Positions 1 to 7,591 of a stretch of 17,406 nt of DNA are shown piece after piece. Source of the DNA: Clostridiales bacterium. Lineage in GTDB: Bacteria > Bacillota_A > Clostridia > Peptostreptococcales > Anaerovoracaceae. The stretch's first letter is position 1, and the number at the start of each line of letters is the position of its first letter. The translations under genes and the position numbers were made by a program. The DNA lies in NCBI GenBank assembly GCA_024697655.1, contig JAILFI010000223.1:1-17406 (forward strand), given 5' to 3'. The notes beneath the pieces are model-generated. The model searched no databases. It was not told the DNA's origin and was given only the letters and a program-made list of their open reading frames with translations.

Positions 1-1975
1 TAGATTCATAAGCGGAAACATGGTTAGAATCGGTATCTTGGTTTCCGATGTTCGCAGTACGGGTTTGGTTATTGTTGCCTCGACGGTATGTGATGCTGGC
101 CTGACTGCTATCATCAACAAAAGTGAGTGTGTATTCGTTTCTGTCATAATAAACATTGACTACTGTATTGCCTTCTGTCGCAACTTTCTTCCCGGCCTGA
201 TCATTGGATGAATAATGGAAGCCTTTCCAGCCGTAGTTTGTTCCATTAATTCTGGCATTTTGATCTCCACTCGTGCCAGTAACTACATTAATATTTGATC
301 CAACCGTAGCATTTTCAACTGTAATCGCCTTTTCAAAATCATACCCATCGGCGTCCAGGTTCTGTTTCCAGATGATGATGGTGTACGGTGCGGTTGTGTT
401 CGGGATCCAGCGCGCATAGACCGTCGTCTTGTCAGTCAGTGTCTGGTTGAAGTCATACTCATCACCGCCGGAAGTCTGGTCCGCGGTTGCTTTGTCGGCG
501 TACCAGCCGCCGAAGGTGTAACCGTTACGGATCATGTTGTTTTCATTCGGGGGAGTCGGCGTTTTATTTTTATGTATAAACTGCGGCGCGGTGTAGGTGG
601 CGCCTTTACCGTTCTCATCGAAGATAAACCAATGCCCTTCCGGTGCGTTGACACTGAACGTGACATCACCGGTGATCGTGATAGTCTCCTTATTCTGATA
701 GGCTTTATCAGTCTCATAGTTAACGATATTACTGGAACCTTCTTTTACGTTCCAACCTTCGAAATGATGGGTGTCATTCTGAACGGTGTAGGCCATATTC
801 ACTGTGTACGGCTGCTCATCAGATGTCGCATCTGCACGGAAGGTGACCTCTTCCTGGCCGAGGGAGATATTGTTCTCGTCCAGATAGGTGATGCGGTAAT
901 CCTTGAACAGCATCGCGTAGTAAGTGATTTCTTTTCCGTCTGTTGTAGGCGGAAGCTGGGCGGCTACTTCTGTCCGGACTTGTTCGATCGTCTTGGCTTC
1001 TGTCGCAGGCGTGTAATCCGGATCTGTCGTCCAGCCACGGAAGTATACGCCGTCAGGGAGCTCGCCGGCACCGGGATCGTAGAGAACGACATCCATGTCG
1101 TCGTTCTTCTTGACATACATCGAGTCGATCTCTTCGTCGTTCAGCCCTTTAAAGATGACCTTGACTCTGGCATCCGTGCCGGTCTCCACGATCGCGTAGA
1201 TAGAGAAGTGGTCCGCTTCGAAGACGGCTTTCTTGGTACCGAACTCGACATCGTCCATAACCTCGGCTTTGCCGTTGTCCTGGATGTGGACGACTTCGCG
1301 GGTGGCGTTCTCGTCCTGCACAGCGGAGCGCAGGTCAACCTTGACCTGCTTGGCCGGCTGGACTTCCTTGCCGTCCTTGTTAACGAACGTGATGTCGACC
1401 GCCTTGATCGTGTAGATCGTATCGTCGATCACTTTGTCCGCCGCGTTCAGGGCTTTCTCGGTGTCCGCCTTGCCGACCTTCTTGACGACCATCTTGACAT
1501 CCTTGTCGAAGGTTCCTTCCTCCGCGGTCACAAAGACGTTCACGCCGTCCGCATAGCCGGCCAGCGTCCGCGCAGGCATGTCTTTATTCTCCGTGTCTTC
1601 TTTGGCGGCGTCTTCTGCGGGCTGCTCTGCGGGCTGCGCAGATTCATCTGCAGGCGCGTCAACATCCGCGGGTTCTTCCGCGGGCGTTTCCCCGTCTATG
1701 GCCGCCGGCTCTTCGGCGGGTGCGCCGCCCTCATCGCCGGGGGATACCTCCTCCGCAGGTTCTTCCTCTGCAGGTGCGTCAACATCCGCGGGTTGTTCCT
1801 CCGCGGGCTGTTCCGCATCCTCCTGCGCCGGGGTTTCCTGCACGTCCTGCGTCTGCGCCGCCGCACTCACATCGGCCGCGCCGGCCCACGCGCTTTGCGA
1901 GGAAAAGATGCAGAACTGGAAGACCATCGCGACTGCCAGCAGTAACGCCAGACTTCTCGACTTGTGCTTCTTCAT
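1..1975 (-). CDS. Secreted InlB-repeat surface protein, C-terminus missing (runs off left edge)
   Basis: The minus-strand frame from ATG at 1975 is open to base 1, giving 658 codons with no stop, so this is the N-terminal part of a large protein. An AGAGGAGAGG ribosome site lies about 5 nt upstream. Residues 1-31 form a Sec signal peptide (MKKHK, a hydrophobic core, then a likely cut after SAWA). Residues about 35-130 are a low-complexity Ala/Glu/Pro stalk containing a near-repeat of 40 residues. A folded region follows and ends in DHFSIYAIVE (about 256-265), a phrase seen in clostridial adhesins. InlB/Listeria-Bacteroides-type repeats come next, the clearest at about 480-516 (GYTFGGWY to TVYARW). 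Codons downstream of about residue 543 are visibly more A/T-rich than the rest. A cell-wall anchor (LPXTG or similar) would lie outside the window. The family suggests adhesion or host contact; no ligand can be inferred. Confident as a secreted repeat protein, unsure of function. Confidence 0.88.
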   Translation of the reverse strand, partial: MKKHKSRSLALLLAVAMVFQFCIFSSQSAWAGAADVSAAAQTQDVQETPAQEDAEQPAEEQPADVDAPAEEEPAEEVSPGDEGGAPAEEPAAIDGETPAEEPADVDAPADESAQPAEQPAEDAAKEDTENKDMPARTLAGYADGVNVFVTAEEGTFDKDVKMVVKKVGKADTEKALNAADKVIDDTIYTIKAVDITFVNKDGKEVQPAKQVKVDLRSAVQDENATREVVHIQDNGKAEVMDDVEFGTKKAVFEADHFSIYAIVETGTDARVKVIFKGLNDEEIDSMYVKKNDDMDVVLYDPGAGELPDGVYFRGWTTDPDYTPATEAKTIEQVRTEVAAQLPPTTDGKEITYYAMLFKDYRITYLDENNISLGQEEVTFRADATSDEQPYTVNMAYTVQNDTHHFEGWNVKEGSSNIVNYETDKAYQNKETITITGDVTFSVNAPEGHWFIFDENGKGATYTAPQFIHKNKTPTPPNENNMIRNGYTFGGWYADKATADQTSGGDEYDFNQTLTDKTTVYARWIPNTTAPYTIIIWKQNLDADGYDFEKAITVENATVGSNINVVTGTSGDQNARINGTNYGWKGFHYSSNDQAGKKVATEGNTVVNVYYDRNEYTLTFVDDSSQASITYRRGNNNQTRTANIGNQDTDSNHVSAYES
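1647..1806 (-). repeat. 120-bp-spaced direct repeat in the Ala/Glu/Pro stalk
   Basis: A stretch of about 40 bp beginning at 1647 recurs almost unchanged at 1767, exactly 120 bp away, which keeps the reading frame. Both copies encode the peptide PADVDAPA with flanking Glu/Ala/Pro residues. It is an internal duplication in the stalk of the surface protein and could be a site of length variation. Confidence 0.7.
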
Positions 1976-2022
1976 GATGCCTCTCCTCTCTACGAGAATG
2001 GTATAACATTGGCGCCTGTCAG

Positions 2023-2051
2023 CGGGTGCAGATCTTCCGATCTGCCCGCAT
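2023..2051 (-). promoter_or_regulatory. Hairpin in the leader of the surface-protein gene
   Basis: The arms GCGGG..CAGATC and GATCTGCCCGC pair with a 2-nt bulge around a TTCC loop (GGAA on the transcript strand). It lies about 48 nt upstream of the start codon and has no U-tract, so it is not a standard terminator. It may stabilise the leader or be a regulator site; the role is inferred only. Confidence 0.45.
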
Positions 2052-2064
2052 ATACAATGCGCTT

Positions 2065-2097
2065 TGATACATATATTAAACTAGCATAAATGTATCA
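2065..2097. promoter_or_regulatory. 8-bp inverted repeat, candidate operator of the surface-protein gene
   Basis: TGATACAT at 2065-2072 and ATGTATCA at 2090-2097 are perfect inverted repeats 17 bp apart. The right arm overlaps the predicted -10 hexamer of the surface-protein promoter. This fits a repressor site, but no cognate regulator is encoded in the window. Confidence 0.4.
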
Positions 2098-2117
2098 CGG
2101 AATTTGACTGGTGTCTA
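2089..2117 (-). promoter_or_regulatory. Candidate sigma-A promoter for the surface-protein gene
   Basis: On the minus strand TAGACA (2112-2117) and TACATT (2089-2094) are separated by 17 bp; the hexamers match consensus at 5/6 and 4/6. It would give a leader of roughly 105 nt. The surrounding 1976-2266 stretch is A/T-rich and holds no gene. A further 7-bp inverted repeat (AATCAAC/GTTGATT, 2135-2156) lies just upstream of the -35. Confidence 0.4.
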
Positions 2118-2266
2118 CATTTTCAAGTGCTCAAAATCAACTAATATTTGTTGATTATCTGCGCTTTTTGCGTATTTGACATATGCATTTTTCAGACAAA
2201 TGAAGGTTGCTAATACTTGTTGTGTAATAGATGATTCTGTCATCTTGCGATTTGCAAGCTCCCGAT

Positions 2267-2299
2267 AAAAAAACAGCCGCGGCCGGGCGGTCGCAGCTG
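2267..2299 (-). terminator. Rho-independent terminator of the amino-acid ABC operon
   Basis: On the minus strand CAGCTGCG pairs with CGCGGCTG (one G-T pair), followed by an A/C mismatch and CC/GG around a GCCC loop, then seven T's (2267-2273). It lies about 60 nt after the ATPase stop codon and separates the ABC operon from the surface-protein gene. Confidence 0.85.
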
Positions 2300-2358
2300 C
2301 TCTGTTTTATCTTCATGTCCGGTCTCTTTTGATCCGCTGTCCGCCGGACGGTGCCGTG

Positions 2359-3147
2359 CTACAGCACCTTCGACAGGAAGTCCTGCAGACGCGGGCTTTC
2401 CGGTGCGCCGAAGATCTTTTCGGGCGTGCCCTCCTCCATGATGATGCCGTCCGCCATGAACAGGACGCGGCTCGCAACTTCTTTCGCGAACCCCATCTCG
2501 TGGGTGACGATCGCCATGGTCATGCCATCGTCCGCGAGTTCCTTCATGACTTCGAGGACTTCGCCGACCATCTCGGGGTCGAGCGCGGAGGTCGGCTCGT
2601 CGAAAAGCATGACCTTCGGGTGCATCGCCAGCGCGCGTACGATGGCAATGCGCTGTTTCTGGCCGCCGGAGAGGGAGGACGGGTACGCGTCCGCTTTGTC
2701 CAGCAGACCGACGCGGGTCAGGAGGCGCTCCGCCTCTTCATTGGCTTCATCCGCCTTCATCAGGCCGGTGCGCAGCGGCGCCAGTGTGATGTTCCTGCGG
2801 ACGGTCATGTTCGGGAACAGGTTGAAGTGCTGGAAGACCATGCCCATGTGTTCCCTGGTCTTGTTGATATCGATCTTGTCGCTCGTCAGCTCCTGTCCGT
2901 CAAACCAGATGTGGCTGCCGGGGTCGGGCGATTCGAGCAGATTGAGACAGCGCAGGTAAGTGGACTTGCCCGATCCGGACGGACCCATGACGACCACTTT
3001 TTCGCCCTGCGCGATGTAGTTGTCGATCCCCTTCAGGACGTGGTTGTCCCCGAAGGTCTTGTGCAGATTCTGCACTTCGATGAGATGGCCGCCTGCCGCA
3101 GCCGGTGCGGCGTTCTGTACCGCCACTGCTTTCTTATCGTCTGTCAC
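2359..3147 (-). CDS. Polar amino-acid ABC transporter, ATP-binding protein
   Basis: A 262-residue GlnQ/ArtP-type ATPase that powers uptake with the adjacent permease and binding protein. Visible motifs are Walker [10 protein letters not shown] (55-63), Q-loop VFQHFNLF (104-111), signature LSGGQKQR (159-166), Walker [13 protein letters not shown] (179-190) and the switch histidine in THEM (H216). The usual LSGGQQQR is LSGGQKQR here. The start is GTG at 3147, with AAGGAGG about 10 nt upstream; the first 20 residues are an Ala-rich extension before the conserved [12 protein letters not shown]. The gene overlaps the 3' end of the permease by 14 bp, implying translational coupling. The family is certain; the substrate is inferred from the operon's ARG-box-like site. 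Confidence 0.95.
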   Translation of the reverse strand: MTDDKKAVAVQNAAPAAAGGHLIEVQNLHKTFGDNHVLKGIDNYIAQGEKVVVMGPSGSGKSTYLRCLNLLESPDPGSHIWFDGQELTSDKIDINKTREHMGMVFQHFNLFPNMTVRRNITLAPLRTGLMKADEANEEAERLLTRVGLLDKADAYPSSLSGGQKQRIAIVRALAMHPKVMLFDEPTSALDPEMVGEVLEVMKELADDGMTMAIVTHEMGFAKEVASRVLFMADGIIMEEGTPEKIFGAPESPRLQDFLSKVL

Positions 3148-3841
3148 TCTTGCGCAGCCTCCTTTCCAGTTTGCCGAGCAGCCAGGTCATGATCAGGACG
3201 CAGAACAAGTACACGAGCGCGATGCCGACGAGCGGCATGAGCGCCTGGTAGGTCTTTGCCTGGATCTGGATGGCGACTTTCGTGATGTCCGCAAGACCGA
3301 TGACGGTCACAAGGGACGTGTCTTTGAAAAGTGTGATCATCTCGTTGCCGAGTGCCGGCAGGATGTTCTTGATCGCCTGCGGGATGATGATGTCCTTCAT
3401 GACGGTCGGGTACTTCATGCCGAGGGAGCGGCCGGCCTCCATCTGACCGGGGTCGATGGACATGATGCCGGACCGGATGGTCTCGCTGACGTAGGCGCCG
3501 GAGTTGATGCCGAGGGTCAGGATGGCGATCATCACGAGATTGCGGCTCGCCGCGAACACGACGAAGCCCATGATCAGCAGCTGGACCATCATCGGGGTGC
3601 CGCGGATCACGGTGATGTAGACCTTCATGATGGCGTTGAGGATGGCAAGCCACCAGCTCTTCTTTTTGCCCTGGCGCTGCTGGTCATAACTCGTGCGGAT
3701 GACCGCGACGAAGATGCCGATGATGATACCAAGGAGCAGTGCGCCGATCATGACGGTGAACGAGATGCGCAGGCCGTTCAGGAGGAGCAGCCAGCGGTCG
3801 TTTTCTAAGAAACTGACTACAAATTGTTCTTTCAGCGTCAT
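3134..3841 (-). CDS. Polar amino-acid ABC transporter, permease
   Basis: A 235-residue membrane protein of the HisM/GlnP-type family (PAAT permeases). Conserved landmarks are NGLRISFTV (22-30), [10 protein letters not shown] (78-87), [14 protein letters not shown] (113-126) and the cytoplasmic EAA loop [11 protein letters not shown] (135-145), which docks on the ATPase. About five membrane segments are visible, with a Lys/Gln-rich loop ([10 protein letters not shown], 54-63) after the first. It is the only permease in the operon, so a homodimer is likely. ATG at 3841 follows a modest GAGAGA ribosome site. It is separated from the binding-protein gene by 150 bp carrying two strong hairpins. 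Confidence 0.95.
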   Translation of the reverse strand: MTLKEQFVVSFLENDRWLLLLNGLRISFTVMIGALLLGIIIGIFVAVIRTSYDQQRQGKKKSWWLAILNAIMKVYITVIRGTPMMVQLLIMGFVVFAASRNLVMIAILTLGINSGAYVSETIRSGIMSIDPGQMEAGRSLGMKYPTVMKDIIIPQAIKNILPALGNEMITLFKDTSLVTVIGLADITKVAIQIQAKTYQALMPLVGIALVYLFCVLIMTWLLGKLERRLRKSDRR

Positions 3842-3861
3842 ATCTGTTCTCTCTATTTTCC

Positions 3862-3902
3862 GGAATCGCTCCGCTTGCCGGCCCTGCCGGCACGGCGATT
3901 CC
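3862..3902 (-). promoter_or_regulatory. Long two-tier hairpin just upstream of the permease gene
   Basis: An outer perfect 8-bp stem, GGAATCGC (3862-3869) with GCGATTCC (3895-3902), encloses an inner perfect 6-bp stem, GCCGGC (3877-3882) with GCCGGC (3886-3891), around a CCT loop. It ends about 20 nt before the permease start codon. It may protect the binding-protein mRNA or modulate permease translation; no U-tract follows directly. Confidence 0.55.
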
Positions 3903-3911
3903 TTAACGTGG

Positions 3912-3940
3912 AAAAACGGGGCGGCTGCCGAAGCGCCGCC
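3912..3940 (-). terminator. UUCG-loop intra-operon terminator/attenuator
   Basis: On the minus strand GGCGGCGC pairs with GC(A)GCCGCC, with one bulged A, around a TTCG tetraloop. CCCG and then five T's (3912-3916) follow. It lies about 50 nt after the binding-protein stop codon and before the permease. Partial termination here would give more binding protein than permease, a common arrangement in such operons. Confidence 0.7.
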
Positions 3941-3991
3941 TCGCTTTCACAAGACTTGATAGGGCTAATTGCTGCCGATCGCCACAGAGGA

Positions 3992-4807
3992 TTACTCTTC
4001 CGTGTTGATGTACTTTTCGATGATGCCCTGAACAGTGCCGTCATCGATCAGCTTCTGCAGTGCGGTGTTGACCGCTTCGTACAGTTCCGGGTTGTCCTTG
4101 GAGATACCGATCGCATACTCTTCGACAGCGAACTCCGTTTCGAGGATCTTCAGACCGGGGTTTGCGGCGACATACTGCTTTGCGGGCTCCTGGTCGATGA
4201 CGACGGCGTCAACCTTGCCGGCAACCAGTGCCTGGACTGCGACCGGGCCGCTGGTGTATGCGGTGACATGATCTTCACCGTAGCCGTCTTCTTCCGGCGG
4301 AGCGGAGCAATAGAGGTAGCCGGTGGTGCCTTCCTGGCAGCCGATCATGCTGGCATTGGCCAGATCATCGATGGTCTTGATGGGGCTGTCTTCGGGAACA
4401 ATGACGACCTGCACAGCCGTCGTGTAAGGAACGGTGAAGTCAACGCTCTCTTTTCTCTCGTCCGTGACGGTCATGCCGGCCATGGCGATATCCGCCTTGC
4501 CGCCCTGGACCGCTGTCAGGATGGAGGAGAAGTCCATGTCGTCAACGACCAGTTCCAGACCGAGCTCGTCTGCGATCGCCTGTGCGATGTCGATATCGAT
4601 GCCTTCAAATCCGCCGTCGTCGGAAACATTCTCATAGGGCGGGAAGGTCGCATTCGTTGCCATGTGGAGGACGCCCTCTTCAGCGGTCAGGCTTGTCGCT
4701 TCACCCGCTGCGGAAGCTTCGCCGCCGTCGTCGCTGCCGCCGCCGCACGCGGTCATGGCGAATGCGAGGACGAGTGCCATCATGATGATCAGTACATTCT
4801 TTTTCAT
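3992..4807 (-). CDS. Polar amino-acid ABC transporter, substrate-binding lipoprotein
   Basis: A 271-residue periplasmic-type binding protein (SBP_bac_3 family), anchored as a lipoprotein. The signal peptide MKKNVLIIMMALVLAFAMTAC carries the lipobox MTAC with Cys21 as the lipidated residue, followed by a Gly/Asp/Glu linker. Family landmarks are ATFPPYE near the mature N-terminus, GIDIDIAQAIADELG, ADIAMAGMTVTDERK and the second-lobe IGCQEGTTGY. The start at 4807 is chosen because the signal peptide begins there, AGAGG lies 7 nt upstream, and the predicted promoter start point (about 4965) excludes an upstream in-frame ATG at 4981. It is first in the operon with permease and ATPase. Specificity is not readable from residues; the ARG-box-like site suggests arginine or a related basic amino acid. 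Confidence 0.95.
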   Translation of the reverse strand: MKKNVLIIMMALVLAFAMTACGGGSDDGGEASAAGEATSLTAEEGVLHMATNATFPPYENVSDDGGFEGIDIDIAQAIADELGLELVVDDMDFSSILTAVQGGKADIAMAGMTVTDERKESVDFTVPYTTAVQVVIVPEDSPIKTIDDLANASMIGCQEGTTGYLYCSAPPEEDGYGEDHVTAYTSGPVAVQALVAGKVDAVVIDQEPAKQYVAANPGLKILETEFAVEEYAIGISKDNPELYEAVNTALQKLIDDGTVQGIIEKYINTEE

Positions 4808-4949
4808 TTGATTGCCTCTTTCTTTTTGATATCCTTTGCGATTATGAATAACGATTCCTGCTTTCATCTGCCGGAGGAGAATCGCTTTGCCGGGCTGTCC
4901 GTATTCCCATGCGGGCTTCTCTGCGTCGATTCTCATATATTTTCGACAA

Positions 4950-4967
4950 AATGAATATTTATGCAAG
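4950..4967 (+). promoter_or_regulatory. Candidate ARG box (ArgR/AhrC operator)
   Basis: The sequence aATGAATATTTATGCAAg resembles the Bacillus ARG-box consensus as I recall it (CATGAATAAAAATKCAAK): about 14 of 18 positions agree, and the internal differences are A/T swaps. It sits immediately downstream of the -10 of the binding-protein promoter, where a bound repressor would block initiation. It implies arginine-dependent control of the transporter. No ArgR gene is in the window. Confidence 0.6.
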
Positions 4968-4971
4968 ACCA

Positions 4972-5000
4972 ATACTACCATGCTGTATTTGCCTTGTCAA
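4972..5000 (-). promoter_or_regulatory. Sigma-A promoter of the amino-acid ABC operon
   Basis: On the minus strand a perfect TTGACA (4995-5000) and TAGTAT (4972-4977, 5/6) are spaced by exactly 17 bp. A/T-rich sequence lies upstream of the -35. The predicted start near 4965 gives a leader of about 155 nt before the binding-protein ATG. Confidence 0.9.
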
Positions 5001-5033
5001 ACCCTTTTTTAAGGCCTTTTTCACATTTTCATG

Positions 5034-5068
5034 AAAAAACACGGCAACGGGAAAAACTCGATGCCGTG
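5034..5068 (-). terminator. Rho-independent terminator after the rhodanese gene
   Basis: On the minus strand CACGGCA (5062-5068) pairs with TGCCGTG (5040-5046). CG/CG pairs continue beyond one T-T mismatch around an A/T-rich loop, and six T's follow (5034-5039). It closes the ybjQ-to-rhodanese transcription unit before the next promoter. Confidence 0.88.
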
Positions 5069-5130
5069 CGTTCTCTTTTCTTCAGTTTTTTACTGTGTTT
5101 CCGACGCCGCTGCCGGTTCTTTCACAGCCG

Positions 5131-5826
5131 TCACCGATTCTCATCCTGCCCGCCGCCGACCAGGATGATCTGCGCGCCGGGACCGTCCGCTGCCTGCCCT
5201 TTCGGGTTGAACAGAAGAAGCCCGCGCTGCATATCCAGCTGACTGCTGATCCTGCCCATGAGGTAGACCTTTGCCGCGTCTTCGCTGTCAAACCGCCTGA
5301 CTTCCACATTGCCGCCTTCGAGTTCGGCGACCGCTTCGGCTGTGAGCGCGTCGGCACGCGGATCTGTGACCGGACCTTCGAGATCGTCGAGTCCCGGCGC
5401 CGCTGCCGGCTGCGGTTCGCCGGCCATTGCGGTTTCTGTTTCCGGCTTTGCGGTTCCGGATGCAGCGGGCGCCGCCGGCATCGGGCCCTTCTCGAACTGT
5501 CCTGTGTAGCGGTTGGTGCCGCCCATGTTCTCGACCATCTGGAAGCCGATCGCTTTCAGAAGGCCGGCCGCCTTCCGGCTGCGGGCCCCGCTGACACAGT
5601 ACAGAAACAGCGGTGTCTGCGATTCATGCCCCTTGATGAGCCAGCCGTCCAGCGCGGTCCGGATCGTGCCGACGCTGTTCACCGGCAGATTGACTGCTCC
5701 CGGAATGTGGCCGTACTCATACTCGCGCGGCTCGCGGACATCGATGATGACCGCGTTTTCCATGGCGCGCGCCTGTGCGAGCTTGCTGTTGATATCGACC
5801 GGTTTGCTGAAATCCCAGAATCCCAT
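5131..5826 (-). CDS. Rhodanese-domain protein with an uncharacterised C-terminal region
   Basis: A 231-residue cytoplasmic protein. Residues about 8-112 form a single rhodanese domain: IIDVREPREYEYGHIPGAVNLP, active-site loop YCVSGARSR with catalytic Cys77, then GF..V.NMGG. Such domains transfer sulfane sulfur or act in redox sulfur relay. Residues about 116-160 are an Ala/Pro/Glu-rich linker. Residues about 170-231 form a second region (VEVRRFDSEDAAKVYLMG, then SQLDMQRGLLLFNPKG) that I do not recognise; the protein is about twice the length of a stand-alone rhodanese. The start at 5826 has AAGGAG 8 nt upstream. It lies 74 bp after the eamA-like gene and before a strong terminator, so it is probably the last gene of that unit. 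Confidence 0.88.
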   Translation of the reverse strand: MGFWDFSKPVDINSKLAQARAMENAVIIDVREPREYEYGHIPGAVNLPVNSVGTIRTALDGWLIKGHESQTPLFLYCVSGARSRKAAGLLKAIGFQMVENMGGTNRYTGQFEKGPMPAAPAASGTAKPETETAMAGEPQPAAAPGLDDLEGPVTDPRADALTAEAVAELEGGNVEVRRFDSEDAAKVYLMGRISSQLDMQRGLLLFNPKGQAADGPGAQIILVGGGQDENR

Positions 5827-5877
5827 GTTGATTCTCCTTCTTATTCTTATAAAGACTTGCTTTGCGCGGTGCGATTC

Positions 5878-5924
5878 TTCCGCCCGGTTTGAGGGGATCG
5901 CTATTCTGCCCGGCTTGAGATGAT
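5878..5924 (-). repeat. Imperfect tandem copy of the eamA 3' end
   Basis: The 21 bp at 5904-5924, which encode the last residues of the EamA protein, recur at 5878-5898 with 17 of 21 matches and a 26-bp period. It is weaker than the thiT and plsC examples but of the same kind. Confidence 0.45.
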
Positions 5925-6836
5925 CACGCCTGTCAGGGTGACTGCCACGCCGATGACGGTATTAAGCCCCGCCGCGTCGCCGCGCAGCATGACGCCCGCC
6001 GTCACGCCGATGACCGTGATGAGGCTCTGCACCACATTGCCGGCGATCGCCGGGTCTTTCGCCTTTCCGAGCACGTAATTGTATCCGAAATAGCCGCCCG
6101 AGGAGCACGCCACGCCGAGGAACAGCGCGCCGAGCACCAGCCGCCAGTCTGTTGCCAGCAGCGTGTATGTTTCAACACCGTACCCCATGAGGAAGTTGAG
6201 CGGGACGAACCACACCGCCCCGGCGAACGCCATCATGGCTGTGATCTCGATCGCCGTGTAGTGCGCGCTTGCCTGCGCGCTGAACTGCGAGTAAAGCGCG
6301 CCGATGAAGACAGCCCCGATCAGCAGCAGGTAGCCGAACAGTTTGCCGCCCGCCGCGAAACCGCCTCCGCCCAGCGTGCAGATCACAACGCCCGTAAAGG
6401 CGAGCAGGATCCCAATGGTCCCGATCCGCGCCGTGTGCCGGTGGAAAAACAGCATTCCCAGGATGAGCGTCATGCAGGGGATGGTCGCGATGAAGATCGA
6501 AGACATGGAGGACGACGTATACGCAAGTCCGTATGTCTCAAAGATCGCGTACAGGCAGGGCTGCACGGCCGCCGTCAGCAGGATCCACTTTTTCGGTTTG
6601 CCGCGGAAATCCATTTTGACGACCCCGGTCAGTCCGAGCACCGCAAAGACAAGCGCCGCGACCGGCCACCGGAGTGCCTGCACCTGGACCGGTGAATAGG
6701 TTTCCAGCAGGATATCCGTAGCTATGAACGAAAACCCCCACGCCCCGGACGCCAGCAGCGCCGCGGCGATCATTTTGCCGGTCATGCCGGTTCTTTGCTG
6801 ACCGGTTTTTTGGATTGTCTGCGAGGGTTCGTTCAT
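5901..6836 (-). CDS. EamA/DMT-family transporter
   Basis: A 311-residue integral membrane protein with about ten hydrophobic segments in two EamA-type halves. Typical signatures are LLASGAWGFSFIATDILLE with QALRWPVAALVF in the first half, and GALFLGVACSSGGYFGYNYVL followed by VVQSLITVIGV in the second. The family exports or exchanges metabolites and amino acids; the substrate cannot be told. The start at 6836 is fixed by the ATGA overlap with the stop of the preceding HAD gene and by AAAGGA upstream; a longer in-frame version would overlap that gene heavily. An imperfect copy of its last bases follows the stop codon (see the repeat at 5878-5924). Confidence 0.92.
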   Translation of the reverse strand: MNEPSQTIQKTGQQRTGMTGKMIAAALLASGAWGFSFIATDILLETYSPVQVQALRWPVAALVFAVLGLTGVVKMDFRGKPKKWILLTAAVQPCLYAIFETYGLAYTSSSMSSIFIATIPCMTLILGMLFFHRHTARIGTIGILLAFTGVVICTLGGGGFAAGGKLFGYLLLIGAVFIGALYSQFSAQASAHYTAIEITAMMAFAGAVWFVPLNFLMGYGVETYTLLATDWRLVLGALFLGVACSSGGYFGYNYVLGKAKDPAIAGNVVQSLITVIGVTAGVMLRGDAAGLNTVIGVAVTLTGVIISSRAE

Positions 6837-7591
6837 CCTCTGTTCCTTTCTTTCTGCTGCTCTTTTGTATCCGGGTTCGGCCTCTTCACCGTTCCGCAAG
6901 CCTCTTCTTCTGTGCCAAGGATCATAGCGCAAAGTTCCGCCGGTGTGTCACAGACCGCCGGCGCCCCATTCGCTTCAAGGAACGCGCGGCCGCGGTACCC
7001 CCAGGACACACCGATCATGGCAGTCCCGGCATTCTCCGCTGTCTGTACGTCCGTATCGCTGTCGCCGATGTAGACCGCGTCTTCCGGCGCGATGCCCCAT
7101 TCGTCAAGAATCGCCAGCACGGCGTCCGGTGCCGGCTTGCGCGGCACGCCCCGCCGCTCGCCGCGGGCAATGTCCAGAAGTCCGTGATAGTACCGCGGCG
7201 CGATCAGGGCCACGGCGGAGTCCGGTTTGTTGGAGAGCACCGCCGTGCGGACGCCCGCCTCCCGGAGCCTTCCGAGCATGCCGATCACACCTTTATACAC
7301 ACGGGTCTTGTTCTCACTGTGCGCTTTGTACCAGCTGGTCATATCCCGGACCGCCATATCGACGACATCGTCTCTGGCTCCGGGATCCGCGAACGGTGCG
7401 TTCTTCGGTAAAGCGCCGCTTACGAAATACCGCATGCCTTTGCCGATCAGCATACGGACCTCTTCGACAGTGCGCTGCGGATAGCCCCTCACCTCCAGGA
7501 TGTGATTCACGCTGTCCGCGAGATCTCCCAGCGCGTCGAGGAGTGTCCCATCCAGATCAAAGACAGCAGCTTTATATCGTGGTTCGGTCAT
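6833..7591 (-). CDS. HAD-family hydrolase, phosphoglycolate phosphatase-like (copy 1)
   Basis: A 252-residue haloacid dehalogenase-type phosphatase. The four motifs are present: I FDLDGT with nucleophile Asp12 and Asp14, II SNK with Ser120, III Lys152 in RKPAPD, IV GDSDTD with Asp177 and Asp181. An alpha-helical cap between motifs I and II (about residues 18-90) is typical of Gph/PGP enzymes, which remove phosphate from small molecules such as phosphoglycolate. The last 25 residues are a hydrophilic tail. The start overlaps the stop of the upstream paralogue (ATGA at 7588-7591), and its own stop overlaps the EamA start. The two neighbouring HAD genes are clear paralogues, so one may have a different substrate. 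Confidence 0.93.
   Translation of the reverse strand: MTEPRYKAAVFDLDGTLLDALGDLADSVNHILEVRGYPQRTVEEVRMLIGKGMRYFVSGALPKNAPFADPGARDDVVDMAVRDMTSWYKAHSENKTRVYKGVIGMLGRLREAGVRTAVLSNKPDSAVALIAPRYYHGLLDIARGERRGVPRKPAPDAVLAILDEWGIAPEDAVYIGDSDTDVQTAENAGTAMIGVSWGYRGRAFLEANGAPAVCDTPAELCAMILGTEEEACGTVKRPNPDTKEQQKERNRG

Noticed and set aside
572..1945. Long open frame on the plus strand
   Set aside because: It is antisense to the surface-protein gene, which has a signal peptide, ribosome site and recognised repeats; the plus-strand protein resembles nothing and follows from the repeat-rich GC composition.
2028..2045. TCTTCCGATCT, identical to 11 bases of a common sequencing adapter
   Set aside because: It is part of a natural hairpin whose other arm pairs with it; the surrounding sequence is continuous and non-adapter.
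2176..2216. Plus-strand TTGACA in the intergenic region
   Set aside because: No matching -10 at a normal distance and no plus-strand gene downstream.
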